A DNA stretch of 64,000 nucleotides from Leptidea sinapis (GCF_905404315.1 NC_066294.1:10689501-10753500); one strand, 5' to 3'. Shown: positions 1 to 10,789, counted from the stretch's first letter. Made by a program: numbers and translations. Notes: generated by a model not told the origin, from the sequence alone.

Positions 1-3
1 AGT

Positions 4-76
4 TTATTTTTATGGAATAGGAGGACAAACGAGCGTACGGGTTACCTGGACTTAAATGATCACAGCCGCCCACATT
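4..76 (-). repeat. J1 LINE 3'-end fragment
   Basis: The sequence matches, in reverse orientation, the extreme 3' end of the J1 LINE family seen in longer copies at 39.2-40.7 kb and 48.9-49.7 kb, including the pre-poly(A) motif GGAATAGGAGGACAAACGAG. Only the last ~70 bp remain, and the copy runs up to the window edge. No coding capacity. Confidence 0.8.
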
Positions 77-77
77 C

Positions 78-215
78 TCCTCCAAAATAAATCGTGAGTG
101 TAAGACGTAGCTTATCACGCACACTAAACTAATATTCCTGGCATGTTTTTATCGGTTGTATAACAGACTCTATGTAGACGTATAACTTATCTAAGATTAG
201 GTTATTTAACCCGAC
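78..215. repeat. Repeat fragment related to 31.5-31.7 kb
   Basis: This stretch aligns by eye with the reverse complement of about 31545-31680: shared GTGTAAGACGT, TCACGCACAC and ATCGGTTGT blocks lie in the same order and at similar spacing. It appears to be a fragment of a non-coding inverted-repeat element whose longer copy is at 31.5-32.1 kb. Confidence 0.5.
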
Positions 216-282
216 GTTTCGTCACCTTTTCAGAGCACGTTTTCAGGGGGACTGACGTGCTCTGAAAAGGTCACGTCGGGTT
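208..282. repeat. Foldback hairpin (75 bp)
   Basis: Two arms, beginning AACCCGACG and ending CGTCGGGTT, pair along almost their whole length around a roughly 15-nt loop; the inner part CACCTTTTCAGAGCACGT pairs with ACGTGCTCTGAAAAGGT. A block with the same ACGTCGGGTTAA motif lies at 46.14-46.20 kb. It resembles tail sequences of Penelope-like elements, but that assignment is an inference. Confidence 0.6.
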
Positions 283-391
283 ATTAATCTTTAAAAAGGA
301 TTTTATTTAAATATCCTTTTATGTTTTTCTGATAACGAATGTAAATTTACTAGGTGTGTTAAAAATTTATATTAAACGTTAAAGTTATTAA

Positions 392-626
392 GGATTCCAG
401 CTAGGTGGGCACCACAACACTGTCACTTTCTGCCTTAAGAAATTAGCATTATCGGTATTGCTTTGAAGGGTGCCGAGCTAGCTGAAATTACTGAACTAAT
501 GAGATTTATCATCTTATGTCTCAAAGTGACGAGCGCAATTGCAAGGCCACTTAAAATTTTGATTTGTATCAAGAATCCTAAGCGGCACTGCATCGTAATG
601 AGCAGGACGCTTTCACGTCAATACCT
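392..626 (+). repeat. SINE-A copy, truncated and diverged
   Basis: It contains the SINE-A internal blocks in order: GGCACCACAACAC, GAAATTACTGAAC, ATCTTATGTCTCAAAGTGAC and AAGCGGCACTGCAT. Both the GGAGGCTCC start and the poly(A) end are missing. It is more diverged than most copies in the window. Confidence 0.75.
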
Positions 627-980
627 GTAATCTTTCAAAACCGTAAAACCAAAGAAAAGTAGTCCCAATTTCAATCGGTTAGGATTGAAAATGGAAAGAG
701 ACATTTTCTCACACACAAAAGATCTACTAAAAACAAATGAAGTACACTCTGTTGATCATTTGTTGGCCCTTAAATAAAAACCTCAAGATAAATGTAGCCG
801 TCGACACACGTCGCTATATTATAACAGGGTAGAAATTGTCGAAAGTAAAAACATTGAGGGGCTCACGAAAATTAACGATGTATGAGTAGACAACCAAGGC
901 TTATCTCTTGTTTTTAATGGGAAAAAGTTACGTGTTTCTCCTTTTTATAAAAATTAACCGTGTTTTCCTTTTCATAATAC
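627..980. other. No gene seen
   Basis: AT-rich sequence without a long frame, recognised repeat or strong inverted repeat. Confidence 0.5.
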
Positions 981-1549
981 GATGTTTTTGTAAAGGGCGT
1001 ACATTTATAAGCGGCTGCGTTCTGAACATTTCCAAGTTGTATCAAAATTGTTTTATGTTATCAAATAACGTTTCGTAATTAAGTGCGTAAAAGTAATATT
1101 ATTTATTATTGATGTTTTTATAAATGGCGTACTTTCGTTTCATTCCGATCAATTTTTTTAACGAAAGTAAGGGACGAGACGAGCAGGACGTTCAGCTGAT
1201 GGTAATTTATACGCCCTGCCCATTACAGTGCAGTGCTGCTCAGGATTCCTGAAAAACCCTAAAAATTCTGAGTTGCACTACAACTGCGCTCTTCAACTTG
1301 AGACATAAGATGTTAAGTCTCATTTGCCCAGTAATTTCACTAGCTACGGCGCCCTTAAGACCGAAACACAATGCTTACTCATTACTGCTTCACGGTAGAA
1401 ATAGGCGCCATTGTGGTACCCATAATCTAGCCAGTATCCTGTGCAAAGGAGCCACCCATTGGTAAAATATTTCTAAGACGTTCTAAAAATTGTTTTTGGT
1501 TATCAAATAACGTTTTGCAATTAAGTGCTTCAATTTAATGTTATTTGAT
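981..1549. repeat. 130-bp tandem duplication holding a SINE-A
   Basis: Unit 1 (981-1110) and unit 2 (1111-1152 plus 1463-1549) share GATGTTTTT, GGCGTAC and the run TTATCAAATAACGTTT followed by AATTAAGTGC. Without the SINE-A at 1153-1462 the second unit is 129 bp against 130 bp for the first. The region therefore reads as a local tandem duplication that later received a SINE. Confidence 0.7.
1153..1462 (-). repeat. SINE-A, near full length
   Basis: Read on the minus strand it starts at ACCAATGGGTGGCTCC, runs through the GAAATTACTGGGCAAATGAG block and ends with GTCCCTTACTTTCG and an A-tract (T-run on the plus strand). It has no coding capacity and no tRNA-like head, so the source of its promoter is not visible. 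It sits inside the second unit of a tandem duplication. Confidence 0.85.
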
Positions 1550-1829
1550 GAAAACATAAATATTAACGATGGAATTGTAAAGCATTTGAATGGATCATTA
1601 TCAGTTATGGAACTATAATCAATATCTCTACAAAATTTATTACTTACCCCTAAAATATATGGTGTTTCCTTTTTTGATTGATGAAAAAAACATTAACGAT
1701 TTCAGGATAAGACTAACATTGCACGTGTTATCTTAATTACTTATAAGATCTCATCATCAAATCTAATTCTATGTACCTACTGCTAGATCCGGCGATGCTT
1801 CTGTGTGACTCGACCATGTTTTGCAAAAA
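1467..1829. other. No gene seen
   Basis: Apart from the end of the tandem duplication (to 1549), this is AT-rich sequence with no frame or repeat that I can support. Confidence 0.5.
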
Positions 1830-2041
1830 AAAAGTGTGTGAGTACTTACCTACGTACGTGTACGCACGCAAGAACTTATTCTTCCTTGACGTAATATAAC
1901 AAAAAATCCTTAAAAAGTTATATTTCTCGTGCTATTTTACGTTTGTAGAAAAAAAAATAATAATAATAGTAATTAAGGTTTTTAAGTACAACCAATGAAA
2001 ATATTATTAAACCGCATAATTTGGTTAAATAAACGATTATT

Positions 2042-2137
2042 AAATATCATAATATAAACAATTTGTTATGTTTCCAAGTGATAATCCTCACTTCTGGGAT
2101 TAAAACACAAATAAAATTAGAAAACAAAATTTTATGA
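2042..2137 (-). repeat. tRL repeat tail fragment
   Basis: The run AACAATTTGTTATG, then CCTCACTTCTGGGATTAA, then ACAAAATTTTATGAA, matches on the minus strand the tail that follows the tRNA-like part of the tRL copies at 51.3 kb and 58.0 kb. The cloverleaf itself is absent. Confidence 0.7.
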
Positions 2138-2357
2138 ATTTGTCTTCAAATTTTATTTGTGTAAATATCATTTAAGTAAATATTTTTATAGAATTGGAGA
2201 GAAATTATTTTTTTTATTTTATAACTTGTATATAAATTGAAATTATAATATATTGAAAATTATTTAATTCTCGTCCATTGGTTGTGGTTCAGTAGACATA
2301 TGAGTTACAAGAGGCTTAGTAGCTCAAGAATGATACAAATGGTATAGTTGACCAACT

Positions 2358-2734
2358 AACATTATAACACTAGAAATAAAAAATTGCTTGTAACTAGTTC
2401 TAGTATTCCTTAAAGCTATTATGGCTTCATAAGATACTTAATAGCTTTAAGGGTAAATGTCACTTTAGGTCCCAGTCACTTTAGGTATCCTACTTCTCCA
2501 CAGCTGAATATCTAAGTGATCGGACAGCCTAGAACTAGATTATGATTATTTTATAGCAATAACAATAACAGTACCATCTAATATCTTATTAAAAAGAGCG
2601 CAAGAAAAGAATGCTGGGAAAGTTTCTTGCGCCGCTTCTGTTCTCAGAGCGCTATTTGTTTCCGAAGCTGTGATAGTGTTAGAAATGACATCAAAAATAA
2701 TTCATAAGAGAAAATAAATGCCATTCAACGTCAG
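2358..2734 (+). repeat. J2 LINE 3'-end fragment
   Basis: It matches the J2 copies at 8.5-9.4 kb and 46.4-46.8 kb: ATAACACTAGAAATAA, GCTTCATAAGATAC, TAGCTTTAAGGGTAAATG, then the 3' UTR with AAGAGCGCAAGAAA and the terminal AAATAAATGCC. The coding part is broken by small duplications and deletions. The orthologous place in R1 copy 2 (about 57775) is empty, which defines both ends of the insertion. Confidence 0.8.
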
Positions 2735-2771
2735 GGTGTCGAAAATGCGTGACAGTGTGCGCGCACATAGT

Positions 2772-3257
2772 AAAAAAAAGAAGTATAACTCCATAAATTC
2801 AAATCTGTCCATTACAACAAAAAACAAACAGTCGAATTGAAAACTAGCTCTTAATTTACTGTCGTTTGAGACGAGTAGCTTACAAGATAACTTTGATCAA
2901 AACGGTCAATCTTAAAGTAATCTCATTTACAACAAACTAATATATACCCGTCCGTTTAGCCGTTTATTGTAGAAAATCTTTCTACTTTTTGTAAAGTTTT
3001 GATTTTTAGTAACGAATGCGGAGCCGAGATTTCACTCCAAGTTTAAATTACTGTTCTAAACTTAAATGTTAGTTCTTAAGTAACTTTTGTACTGTTGTTG
3101 AGGATCTAAATGGCCTCTTACAAATTGTTATTCAATCGATTTGGGATGAAAGAATCATCTTTGCTAATTCAATATTAAAATATTTTATCATAATGTGACA
3201 CAAGTTCATCAATGTAGTGTGTGGAAAGTAAAATGTTAACTTTATATTATATTGAAA
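2772..3257. other. No gene seen
   Basis: AT-rich, no recognisable frame or repeat. Confidence 0.5.
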
Positions 3258-3364
3258 TAAATATATTGACACACACAAATTATCTTGCCCTAAATTAGGC
3301 ATAGGCTATGTGTTATTGGTTGCAAGACAACGATATATTTAATACAAATATGCATTAGGCTAAT
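3258..3364 (-). repeat. SINE-B tail fragment
   Basis: CACAAATTATCTTGCCCTAAA and ACAACGATATATTTAATAC match the 3' half of SINE-B copies at 29.0 kb and 35.9 kb. The tRNA-like head is missing. Confidence 0.75.
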
Positions 3365-3786
3365 GTGATTGCCAATTGACTCTTGCGCCGGTTAAAATAT
3401 CAATTGTCATTGTTCATTCATCAGTGGTCACTTCATTCATTCATTCACAGTACTTACTACCTTCAGTATTGAAATCATTTTTAGTATGTTTATTTTATGC
3501 ATAAGATAAGTTTATTTAAGTATTTATGTTTTTGTTAAATATGTTATCATTGTTATTAGTTGGAAGGAGCGGTCTTCCCTTACACAGGTTCTGCGAACTT
3601 AAAAGGGAAGTCCTTCAAATTCTATTTACTAAAATACTAAATAAATTAATTTTTGATTTTGATTTAAAAAAAATAAAGCTTATACTGTCTCTCAAAAGTT
3701 TTAATACATTATATTACCTGCGATTGCGTCCTCGTAGATTTAGGGTTTTTATTTATAATAATATGCAAGTTTGGAAGTGATGATTA

Positions 3787-4066
3787 TCTCCTGTCCTATT
3801 CCAGCTCCGGTTCCCGTTTTCCCTCCCGTTCCCAACATATTATATGAATCTTATTTCGAGGAATGGCAAACTAAACCTACAATTGGTATAGTTATAGCTC
3901 ATCTATGTGAATTTAAATTTTTCACAAATTCCGCGGGAACCAAGATAATATTTTCCGGGATAAAATACCCTAGCTCTAGTCAAATTTTATCAAAATCGGT
4001 TCAGTAGCTCCGGCATAGAAGCGTAACAAACAAACTTACATTCACATTTATAATATTCGTAGGGAT
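3787..4066 (+). repeat. Non-LTR element 3'-tail-like repeat
   Basis: The end contains AAAATCGGTTCAGTAGCT, then AGCGTAACAAACAAAC, then ATTTATAATATTCGTAGGG, an arrangement common at the 3' ends of insect RTE-type retroposons. The start is a pyrimidine-rich stretch (TCCGGTTCCCGTTTTCCC). The short frames here are by-products. The family assignment is from memory and only moderately sure. Confidence 0.55.
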
Positions 4067-4721
4067 AACTATAATAATTTATTATTTTCCCACTTATATT
4101 AAATAGTACTATAAAGTATTAAATAGCTCCTCTTAAACTACACAAACACGGAACATGTAATGTTGACATTTTTGCACTAGAAATCAATTTTGTAATTGCA
4201 TTGGCTTCCTTCAAGATATTTCTAATCCATTTGCCGTTTCGCCTAGGTTGTGACAGGAACTGGCTTTTCATATATGTTCCGAATCTGTCTACATCTATTA
4301 TCAAAATTGAAGCTGTGAGCTCGTTACTTTAAGGTTTCCGAAACTGCTGAGTTTAAGAAATGTTTTAGGTATTTTAGATAAAACCAGTCTTATAACTTCC
4401 AGTGTTTATGCGAGTTACTTATGTGTGCTACAACTTTGTCGCAGCGAGAGCTCAAAGTTGACTTTACGGTAGATTTCTTTGATACCGATTGGTTATCTTA
4501 GATTGTTATTATTATCAATTTGTGCTCATGCAATTTCAATAACTGATCTTTTTTTGTGATCTCTTTTTCAATCCATCTATGGATTTAAGTATCGGTATTT
4601 TTAGATTAGTATGTATATAATGTTACAGAGCGTTTTCGATGCTATATGGATTAGGAAATTAAGATTGACATATTGAAATTAGGAATGATTTTCGTTAACA
4701 TTAAATCTAAATTCTTGGTCA
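4067..4721. other. No gene seen
   Basis: AT-rich DNA; the small frame at 4119-4304 (minus) has no recognisable domain. Confidence 0.5.
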
Positions 4722-4916
4722 ACATCATCATCATCGTCAACCATAAGACGTCCACTGCTGGACAAAGGCCTCCCCCAAAGATTTCCATCACCACGACTGG
4801 TCCTGCGCTACCCTCATCCAACGTATTCCAGCGATCTTGACCAGGCTGTCAATCCATGTTGTGGGGGGCCTACCAACACTGCGAGGACTTTACTGCCCCA
4901 ATGTCCACTCTCTTAA
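4722..4916 (-). repeat. RTE-like LINE 3' end
   Basis: On the minus strand the DNA gives TGGGGCAGTAAAGTCCTCGC, a conserved GTCAAGATCGCTGGAATACG, CTTTGGGGGAGGCCTTTGTC, and a GATGATGATG tail. The same blocks occur on the plus strand at 27.0-27.24 kb, where the frame reads RRWTDDLV. This is the C-terminal tail of a reverse-transcriptase LINE ending in a GAT microsatellite. Frames are broken here. Confidence 0.7.
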
Positions 4917-5564
4917 TATTCTTAGATAAAATCAACGTTTGACAAACCTGTTTCTCAGGCGCTACTCGATTGAAATTATACGGGCTGTGACTTCTATCGC
5001 CAATGGCAACATTGCATATTTGTCCTTATCTGGGTATATATGTTGCAACCAATTAGTTAAGTTCGTAAATGTAAGGGCTGTCAACAGTAACTTTAAAACG
5101 CAGTGGAAGTTGAATGATTTGAGCGGACGCAGGGTACTTTATTGCTCAGGAAACTTATTAAGATCTATTTTCTGAAAGCCTTTGCTTTTTCATATTATAA
5201 TGCAAATTGAACTTTTTTTATTCATAATAGGATTTAAAATTACTTATCGGAAGATAAAACTTCCATCCAGTCGAAAATATTTGTCTCAGACCCGAGAAGA
5301 ACGGGTGCAAGAAACTCAGCGGTGAGGATTGAACAGGGGGCACATGAAAATTAATAAGACAACGTAGTTAAGGGTTAAAGAGAAAATATGAAAAAACTGC
5401 AATGTAATTGGTATTTTTCCATGTACTTCTCTCAGACATAGTTTAATTTAGGGAACCAAGAGAGGATCTAACTAATGTTAAGTAATATTGTTTTTTTATA
5501 ATGTTGACAATTTGATTTTATTTCTAACACATTACAAAACTACTCCATGGATAGCGTACCGCGA
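4917..5564. other. No gene seen; small Rep-5-like piece
   Basis: At about 5283-5325 the text GAGAAGAACGGGTGCAAGAA, followed by ACTCAGCGG, resembles a fragment of Rep-5 (minus orientation, compare 32.17 kb). The rest is AT-rich with no support for a gene. Confidence 0.45.
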
Positions 5565-5822
5565 TGTTACATAACATTATGACAACCTATACAGCCGATT
5601 GGTTAGCGACCCTACCTACTAAGCTAGAGGTCTCGGGTTCGGATCCCGGTAGGTGCAAACATTTATATGATGTATATGGTTGTTTCCAAGTCGTGTTTTA
5701 TGTATGTTTATCAAGTATATTGTATCAAATATATCGTTGTGTTGCATACCATAGCACACGCAATACCTAATTTGGGGCTATATAATTTGTGTAAAAGTGT
5801 GTCAATATTATTATTATAAATA
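5565..5822 (+). repeat. SINE-B, tRNA-derived, near full length
   Basis: The head has an A-box-like TTGGTTAGCGACCC and a B-box GGTTCGGATCCC inside a perfect 4-bp T-arm (CGGG/CCCG), so it descends from a tRNA and would carry an internal Pol III promoter. The tail contains TATTGTATCAAATATATCG and a TATTATTATTATAAATA end. A diverged minus-strand copy lies at 35.9-36.2 kb. Confidence 0.75.
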
Positions 5823-5847
5823 AACTTAGACAATTTTTACATCTAGA

Positions 5848-6100
5848 TTTTTTATGGAATAGGAGGACAAACGAGCGTACGGGTCACCTGGTGTTAAGTT
5901 ATCATCGCCGCCCACACTCTCCTGCAACACCAGAGGAATCACAAGAGCGTTGCCGGTCTTTAAGGAAGGTGTACGCGCTTTTCTTGAAGGTACCCATGTC
6001 GTATCGTCCCGGAAACACCGCACAAGGAAGCTCATTCCACAGCTTCGTGGTACGTGGAAGAAAGCTCCTTGAAAACCGCACTGTGGAGGACCGCCACACT
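5848..6100 (-). pseudogene. J1 LINE C-terminal fragment
   Basis: On the minus strand the frame reads WRSSTVRFSRSFLPRTTKLW, then NELPCAVFPGRYDMGTFKKS, through to GECGRR and a stop, followed by the J1 3' UTR and a short A-tract. This is the last ~65 residues of the LINE ORF2 protein, downstream of the reverse transcriptase domain, in a strongly 5'-truncated copy. The frame is intact but cannot make a functional protein. Confidence 0.85.
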
Positions 6101-6117
6101 GTATTTTACTATTAGAC

Positions 6118-6300
6118 AACGCATGACAATGCGTTACGCAAGTGACTGACGTATAACAATCGCTATACGTCAGTCACTTTGTTTTAGTGTGCGTGAGTTT
6201 TTTGAAAATAGAAGCAAACAGATCACCGCCATTTTTTTCGACTTGTTAACAGCTGTCACAGTCTTTTTAGACGTATGAATTATCCGAGATAATAATAACA
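6118..6300. repeat. Double hairpin and inverted-repeat family fragment
   Basis: Two hairpins lie side by side: AACGCAT/ATGCGTT (6118-6135), and a perfect 16-bp stem AAGTGACTGACGTATA (6140-6155) with its complement at 6164-6179 around an 8-nt loop. The following part, with CAGCTGTCACAGTC and TAGACGTATG, resembles 31.72-31.79 kb. It is probably part of a non-coding foldback repeat. Confidence 0.55.
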
Positions 6301-7100
6301 TCACCCAAACTTCACAAACCGAATCTCTAAAGTACAAACAATACTATGAACAGCTATTATTTAGCAGGAAAACACGTGCTAAAAGTAATGATATATCTAC
6401 AAGAAACCTGATGGAAATAAATCTTTGGCTATGGTAGAATCAATAAACAATTTTTTTTTTTCTAGCTACAATATAATATATATTTTAACTTCCTAAAGCA
6501 CCAGCTTAAGTCCTTAAATCACTTCAAAATAAGTTTATCATTAATTTAAAATTGACGCTCTTTATTGCAACACGGAGTTTCAAATTATTAATTAACGGGT
6601 GGCTAGTAAGAGGATCGGACGAAGGATTTAGCGGAAGTTCGCAGCGAGGCATTGACGTGCCTGTAATCCCGACGAGGATTGGCAGGACCTGAACAAGAGA
6701 ACGTACCGTTAAAAATTGGGATTACACTGTTGTTGGAGTATATAAAATATAGCTGCCAATTTTAATTTCAATTTTATGCCGCTCATAAATTGTTAGATAT
6801 TTTTGCTCCGTTTATGATTTGGTTAATATTTTATAAAATTAATTAAATTTATAGGAGTACTAGTTGCTGCCTGTGACGTTGTCAGTGGAATTTATAGAGC
6901 AAAAATACTATAATATATACATACTTATATTTCCGTTTAATTGTAACAGGTACTTCGAATTGACATAGAACCTTCATGGTTTGAGATTTTTGAGTGAAAC
7001 TTTTTTCACATGGTACCTATGTAGTTCTTCTTTTATAAAATGTTCAACATTCGATTATCTACTTTCAGTTGTTTTTTTTATTCAGCTTAGACAATGAAAG
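6301..7100. other. No gene seen
   Basis: AT-rich stretch. The left end of the mariner remnant should lie somewhere in the last 150 bp, possibly near 6945 (ACAGGTACTTCGAATTG), but no convincing terminal repeat pair was found. Confidence 0.4.
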
Positions 7101-7790
7101 ATGGACACTTCGAAAATTCGAGTGATTTTTGAATACGAGTTCCGACGCGGAACCAACGCGGCAGAAACAGATCGCAATATCAATGTTGCGTTTGGAGAGG
7201 GGACTACTAATGAATGCATCGTGCGATTTTGTTTGAAATGCTTTCGTGATGGAAACTTTGATGTGAAGAATGAACCACGTTGAAGACCACCCCACCCACA
7301 CAGGTGAATAGCAATGAATAGAAAGAGATGGTCCACCAACTCTATCTCTTTTGCTAGCCGTTCCGAGCCAAACTTCCCAGGAATTAGCGGTGTGATTTAA
7401 CGTTATCATACCAACAATATTGACTCATTTCCGTCAAATCAATAAAAAAAAAAATATGAAAAATCGGTGCCTCATGATTTGACTGATCTGAAGAAAGAAA
7501 CGCGTGTTGAAACTTGTGTTGCCTCATACAGCACGAGAAACCGTTTTAACTCTACAGGAACTGCAATTAGAAACCATTCGTCACCCTCCGCCGTATTTAC
7601 CGCCAAGGTATTCGCCAGACCTTGCTCCAACGGACAAACCATTTTTTTTTCGTGATTTGGACAATTTTCTACGTGATAAAAAGTTTTCTTCTCAGAAGGC
7701 AGTACAAAATGCTTTCAAACAGTTTGTCGAATCTAGATCACCACAGTTCTATTGCAAATGCAAAAATGACCTTACTATTAGATGGCAGTA
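7101..7790 (+). pseudogene. Mariner transposase, deleted remnant
   Basis: Three pieces of one mariner-type transposase occur in order. At 7101-7283 is the N-terminal helix-turn-helix part (FEYEFRRGTNAAET). At about 7470-7520 is the linker motif PHDLTDLKKETRVE. From about 7522 to 7790 is the C-terminal catalytic part with LPHTARETV and YSPDLAPTD. The middle, including the first catalytic aspartate and most of the HDNARPH motif, is deleted, and stops and frameshifts separate the pieces. It belongs to a different mariner lineage from the intact element at 43 kb (SETMAR-like wording, by memory). Confidence 0.8.
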
Positions 7791-7909
7791 ATGTATAGAT
7801 AATAATGGTATCTAATTAATTTGATTAAATAAATATATTAAATAAAAAAAACTAAATTCCATTTTTCAGTACAAATCAGAAATTTCATACTTTAACACCT
7901 AATTTTAAT

Positions 7910-8536
7910 TATATCTAGCATAATATTATGTAGCCATTATGGTATCCCCTACCTTCTTTTAATAAACTTTGAAACATCAAAACTTTTTTTTTCGTGCACT
8001 TATTTTGATTAAAATATACAGTCTAAATGTTGCTCCAGACTATGCTGTTATAGGCATTCGTGAAAATTTCATGAAAACAATATAATAATAATTTTAAAAC
8101 TAGCAGTATACTAGTAGGTAATGAATATATTATGGAATATTGATATATTTTGAAAAATTGTGTGTGTTACATTAATGTCGCCGTGCTGGCTCGACTTTGT
8201 ATTAGACTTCAAAGAAAAAGCCTAAGGTAAATATATAACAGATTTCCACCTATAAATTCATCACAAACTTTGATAAAAATATTCCTTTTTTTGAGTAGAT
8301 AGAGTTAAGCTAAAAATGGATTTTAAACTTTAGCACTTAAACTTATAAGACTTGACCTGATACCTAGGTTACATATATTATTCATTTTATAGTTATCTTG
8401 CCTATGCTTTAGCATGGTTCGTCATGCTCATTTGGTCCATGCATTAACTCGTGAACGGGTGCTGCTTGTGGTGCCAGGTCGACTTGTTATAGTTAATAAA
8501 TCATTGTATATGTTGGATGCAATTACTAATTGTGAT
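7910..8536. other. No gene seen
   Basis: AT-rich, with a somewhat less AT-rich patch at 8400-8500 where a frame starts (MVRHAHLVHALTRERVLLV). It runs into the J2 3' end at 8537, so it is not supported as a gene. Confidence 0.4.
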
Positions 8537-9391
8537 AAAGGCATAAAAGGCATTTATTTTCTCAAAATTGATTTCTTTAGAATTCTTTTTGATGTCATTT
8601 CTTATACTACTAGATACTACTACCGCTTCGGAAACAAATGGCGCTCTGAGAGAGAAGAAGCGGCGCAAGAAACTCTCCCAGCATTCTTTTTTTTTGCGCT
8701 CTTTTCAATAAAAATATACAATATTGTACAGTCATTTCTATCGCTATAAAATAATCACAATCTAGTCCCAGGCTGTCCGATCATTTAGATATTCAGCAGT
8801 GGAGTAATAGGATTTACGACAGAGTCATTTTTTTATAAAACATTTAAATTTATTTATAGATAATGCCTGAACAGTGGCTGGGACTTTATTGTAGAAGTGT
8901 ATACATTTACCCTTAAAGCTATTACGTATCTTATGAAGCCTACTAGAATAAGTTACAAGCAATCCCTTATTTCTAGTGTTATAATAAGGAAAATCACTAT
9001 TAAGAGCAAAAAGGTGACGATTTTTGTGAACATATATTAAATTTTTATAAATGTACTGACAATGAACAGTCATAATATTTATTTCTTTAAATTTTTCTTT
9101 GAGAGACTGTCTATAACCAAGCTGATATATAGCACGAACAGCTCTCTTTTGCAGTGCAAACACTATATCAATGTCAGCAGCATGACCCCATAGTAATATA
9201 CCGTACGTCATGATGCTGTGAAAATTACTAAAGTACACTAATCTAGCGGTCGCAACATTCGTGTACTCTCTAATCTTTCTAACTGCATATGCCGCAGAGC
9301 TGAGTCTATCTGCTAGGTAGTAATCACTACCATCATGTTCACGAAGTATCCTTACACAAACAATGAGTTCAATTTCTAAAGGTTGATGCAT
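8537..9391 (-). pseudogene. J2 LINE: RT C-terminal region and 3' UTR
   Basis: The frame at 8825-9391 (188 residues, minus) matches the part of CR1/Jockey-type ORF2 proteins after the polymerase domain: LADRLSSAAYAVRKIR, YGILLWGHAADID, LQKRAVRAIYQL, FYNKVPATVQALSINKFK. It stops at KCFIKK by TGA where the 46.6 kb copy has TGG and continues with LCRKSYY, so this copy carries a nonsense change. The 3' UTR ends with AAATAAATGCC followed by TTTTATGCC (minus strand). The N-terminal polymerase part is missing. Confidence 0.85.
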
Positions 9392-10789
9392 CCATTAAAA
9401 ACTTTAAGTCTTAGTGAGAAATTTCTAAGGAACAATTTTACTAGCATTATATATTTTAAGCCACTTATGTGTACCTAGATTTTAGACAATTGTTGTGTTT
9501 TTTTTTCTCCAAATAAATAAAATAAAAATAAAAATCCAATATGTAATAATTTTTTAAAGTTTGAACTAGCTTTTTAACTTACTTTGAACATAATTCACAT
9601 ATTGGATGCAGCACCTTACAATTGTAATAATTTGTTATGTAAATATATTTTGACTATTGTAAAATACACGTTGATTTAAAAGAGTGAGCGGCACTTCAGG
9701 GGAATGTCGGTGGCGTGATTACTTAACATAATGTCAGTTTAATGTGTTAAGATAATTATCACTGATTAAAAATAACTAATAGCATACAATATTTAGATCT
9801 TTAGTTAACTTGATTCGTGTACGGGTTGGCACTACAGCATCATCACGGTAGACGGTCTCCACGAGAGTATCCATTACTTATTGTCAATTGTAAGGAGACA
9901 CTATGCCCTAATTGTCTTTTAATTTTTAATAATAAGTGATTATTATAATTCTAAGCGGAAACTTTAAAATACAGATGTAGTAGTTTTATTATGTGCTTTT
10001 AAATTACTAATTACGCTCGTTTACAACCCCTCAAATATGATGAGAAAAAAGAACTGTGATTGACTAACTTACTGGATTTTTTTTTGAACATTATAACCAT
10101 ATAGGGAACTCTTGAACTATTATTTAAAATTGTCAATATTTCATTGTTCTCAATGGGAAATGAAAAAATATAACTGCTGTTGGTGATTTCTTTAAACTCG
10201 TCAGTTGATATTAAAATGTCTATAAAATTCATGATTGTAAGAAAATCCATTAAACAAATAAAATGCCATGAAACATATCTTAAAACAATAATAAACATGA
10301 ATCCAGAATGTGTTCGTTAAATTCAGATTGTATTCTATTAAGTTTAAGCAACCCCTACCACTACAAGGTAGGAAGGTGAAAACGGGAAATAAATTGTGTT
10401 AGAATGTAATGGGGTCTCGTTTTCCGTCCAACTTTCCAATAGATTACAACGCAAATTCGATATTTAAGATTGATTTGGGCAGATGGTTAGAGGGCAATCT
10501 CCCTTTTATATTATGGAGGATTTCCAAGACGTGCATTATCAAATAAACATGACACCATAAATTAATTATTTACCAATATTTTTAGTATTTTAGTCTTAAT
10601 ATTTCTTTATATATTGTCAATTATAGAGGAACCGTCATATATATTGTAGATACATAAACTTAGGCTGCCTTAAACTTTATTGTCTGTGCTGTGGCTATTT
10701 TCATCTCCCAAACTTGTTGAATCTACACAATTTGTTATTTTTAAATTAATATCGCTCACTTCTAGAATTAATTATTAAACAAATTAAAT
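9392..10789. other. No gene seen
   Basis: Long AT-rich stretch. The frame at 10011-10298 (minus) is Ile/Phe/Ser-rich with no domain and is likely chance. A less AT-rich patch near 10350-10460 is unexplained. Confidence 0.5.

Larger units (their letters stand above)
1830..2771 (+). repeat. R1 repeat, copy 1 (carries a J2 insertion)
   Basis: Blocks here recur in the same order at 56.73-57.84 kb: GTACGCACGCAAGAA, CAATGAAAATATTATTA, TAATTTGGTTAA, ATGAGTTACAAGA, and finally ACGTCAGGGTGTCGAA. The two copies differ by clean insertions. This copy carries a J2 LINE fragment at 2358-2734 and a tRL tail at about 2042-2137 that copy 2 lacks, while copy 2 carries a SINE-A. Its nature is unknown; no coding frame is evident. 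Confidence 0.65.

Noticed and set aside
10011..10298. 95-residue minus-strand frame
   Set aside because: Ile/Phe/Ser/Asn-rich as expected from AT-rich DNA, no domain, no supporting signals.
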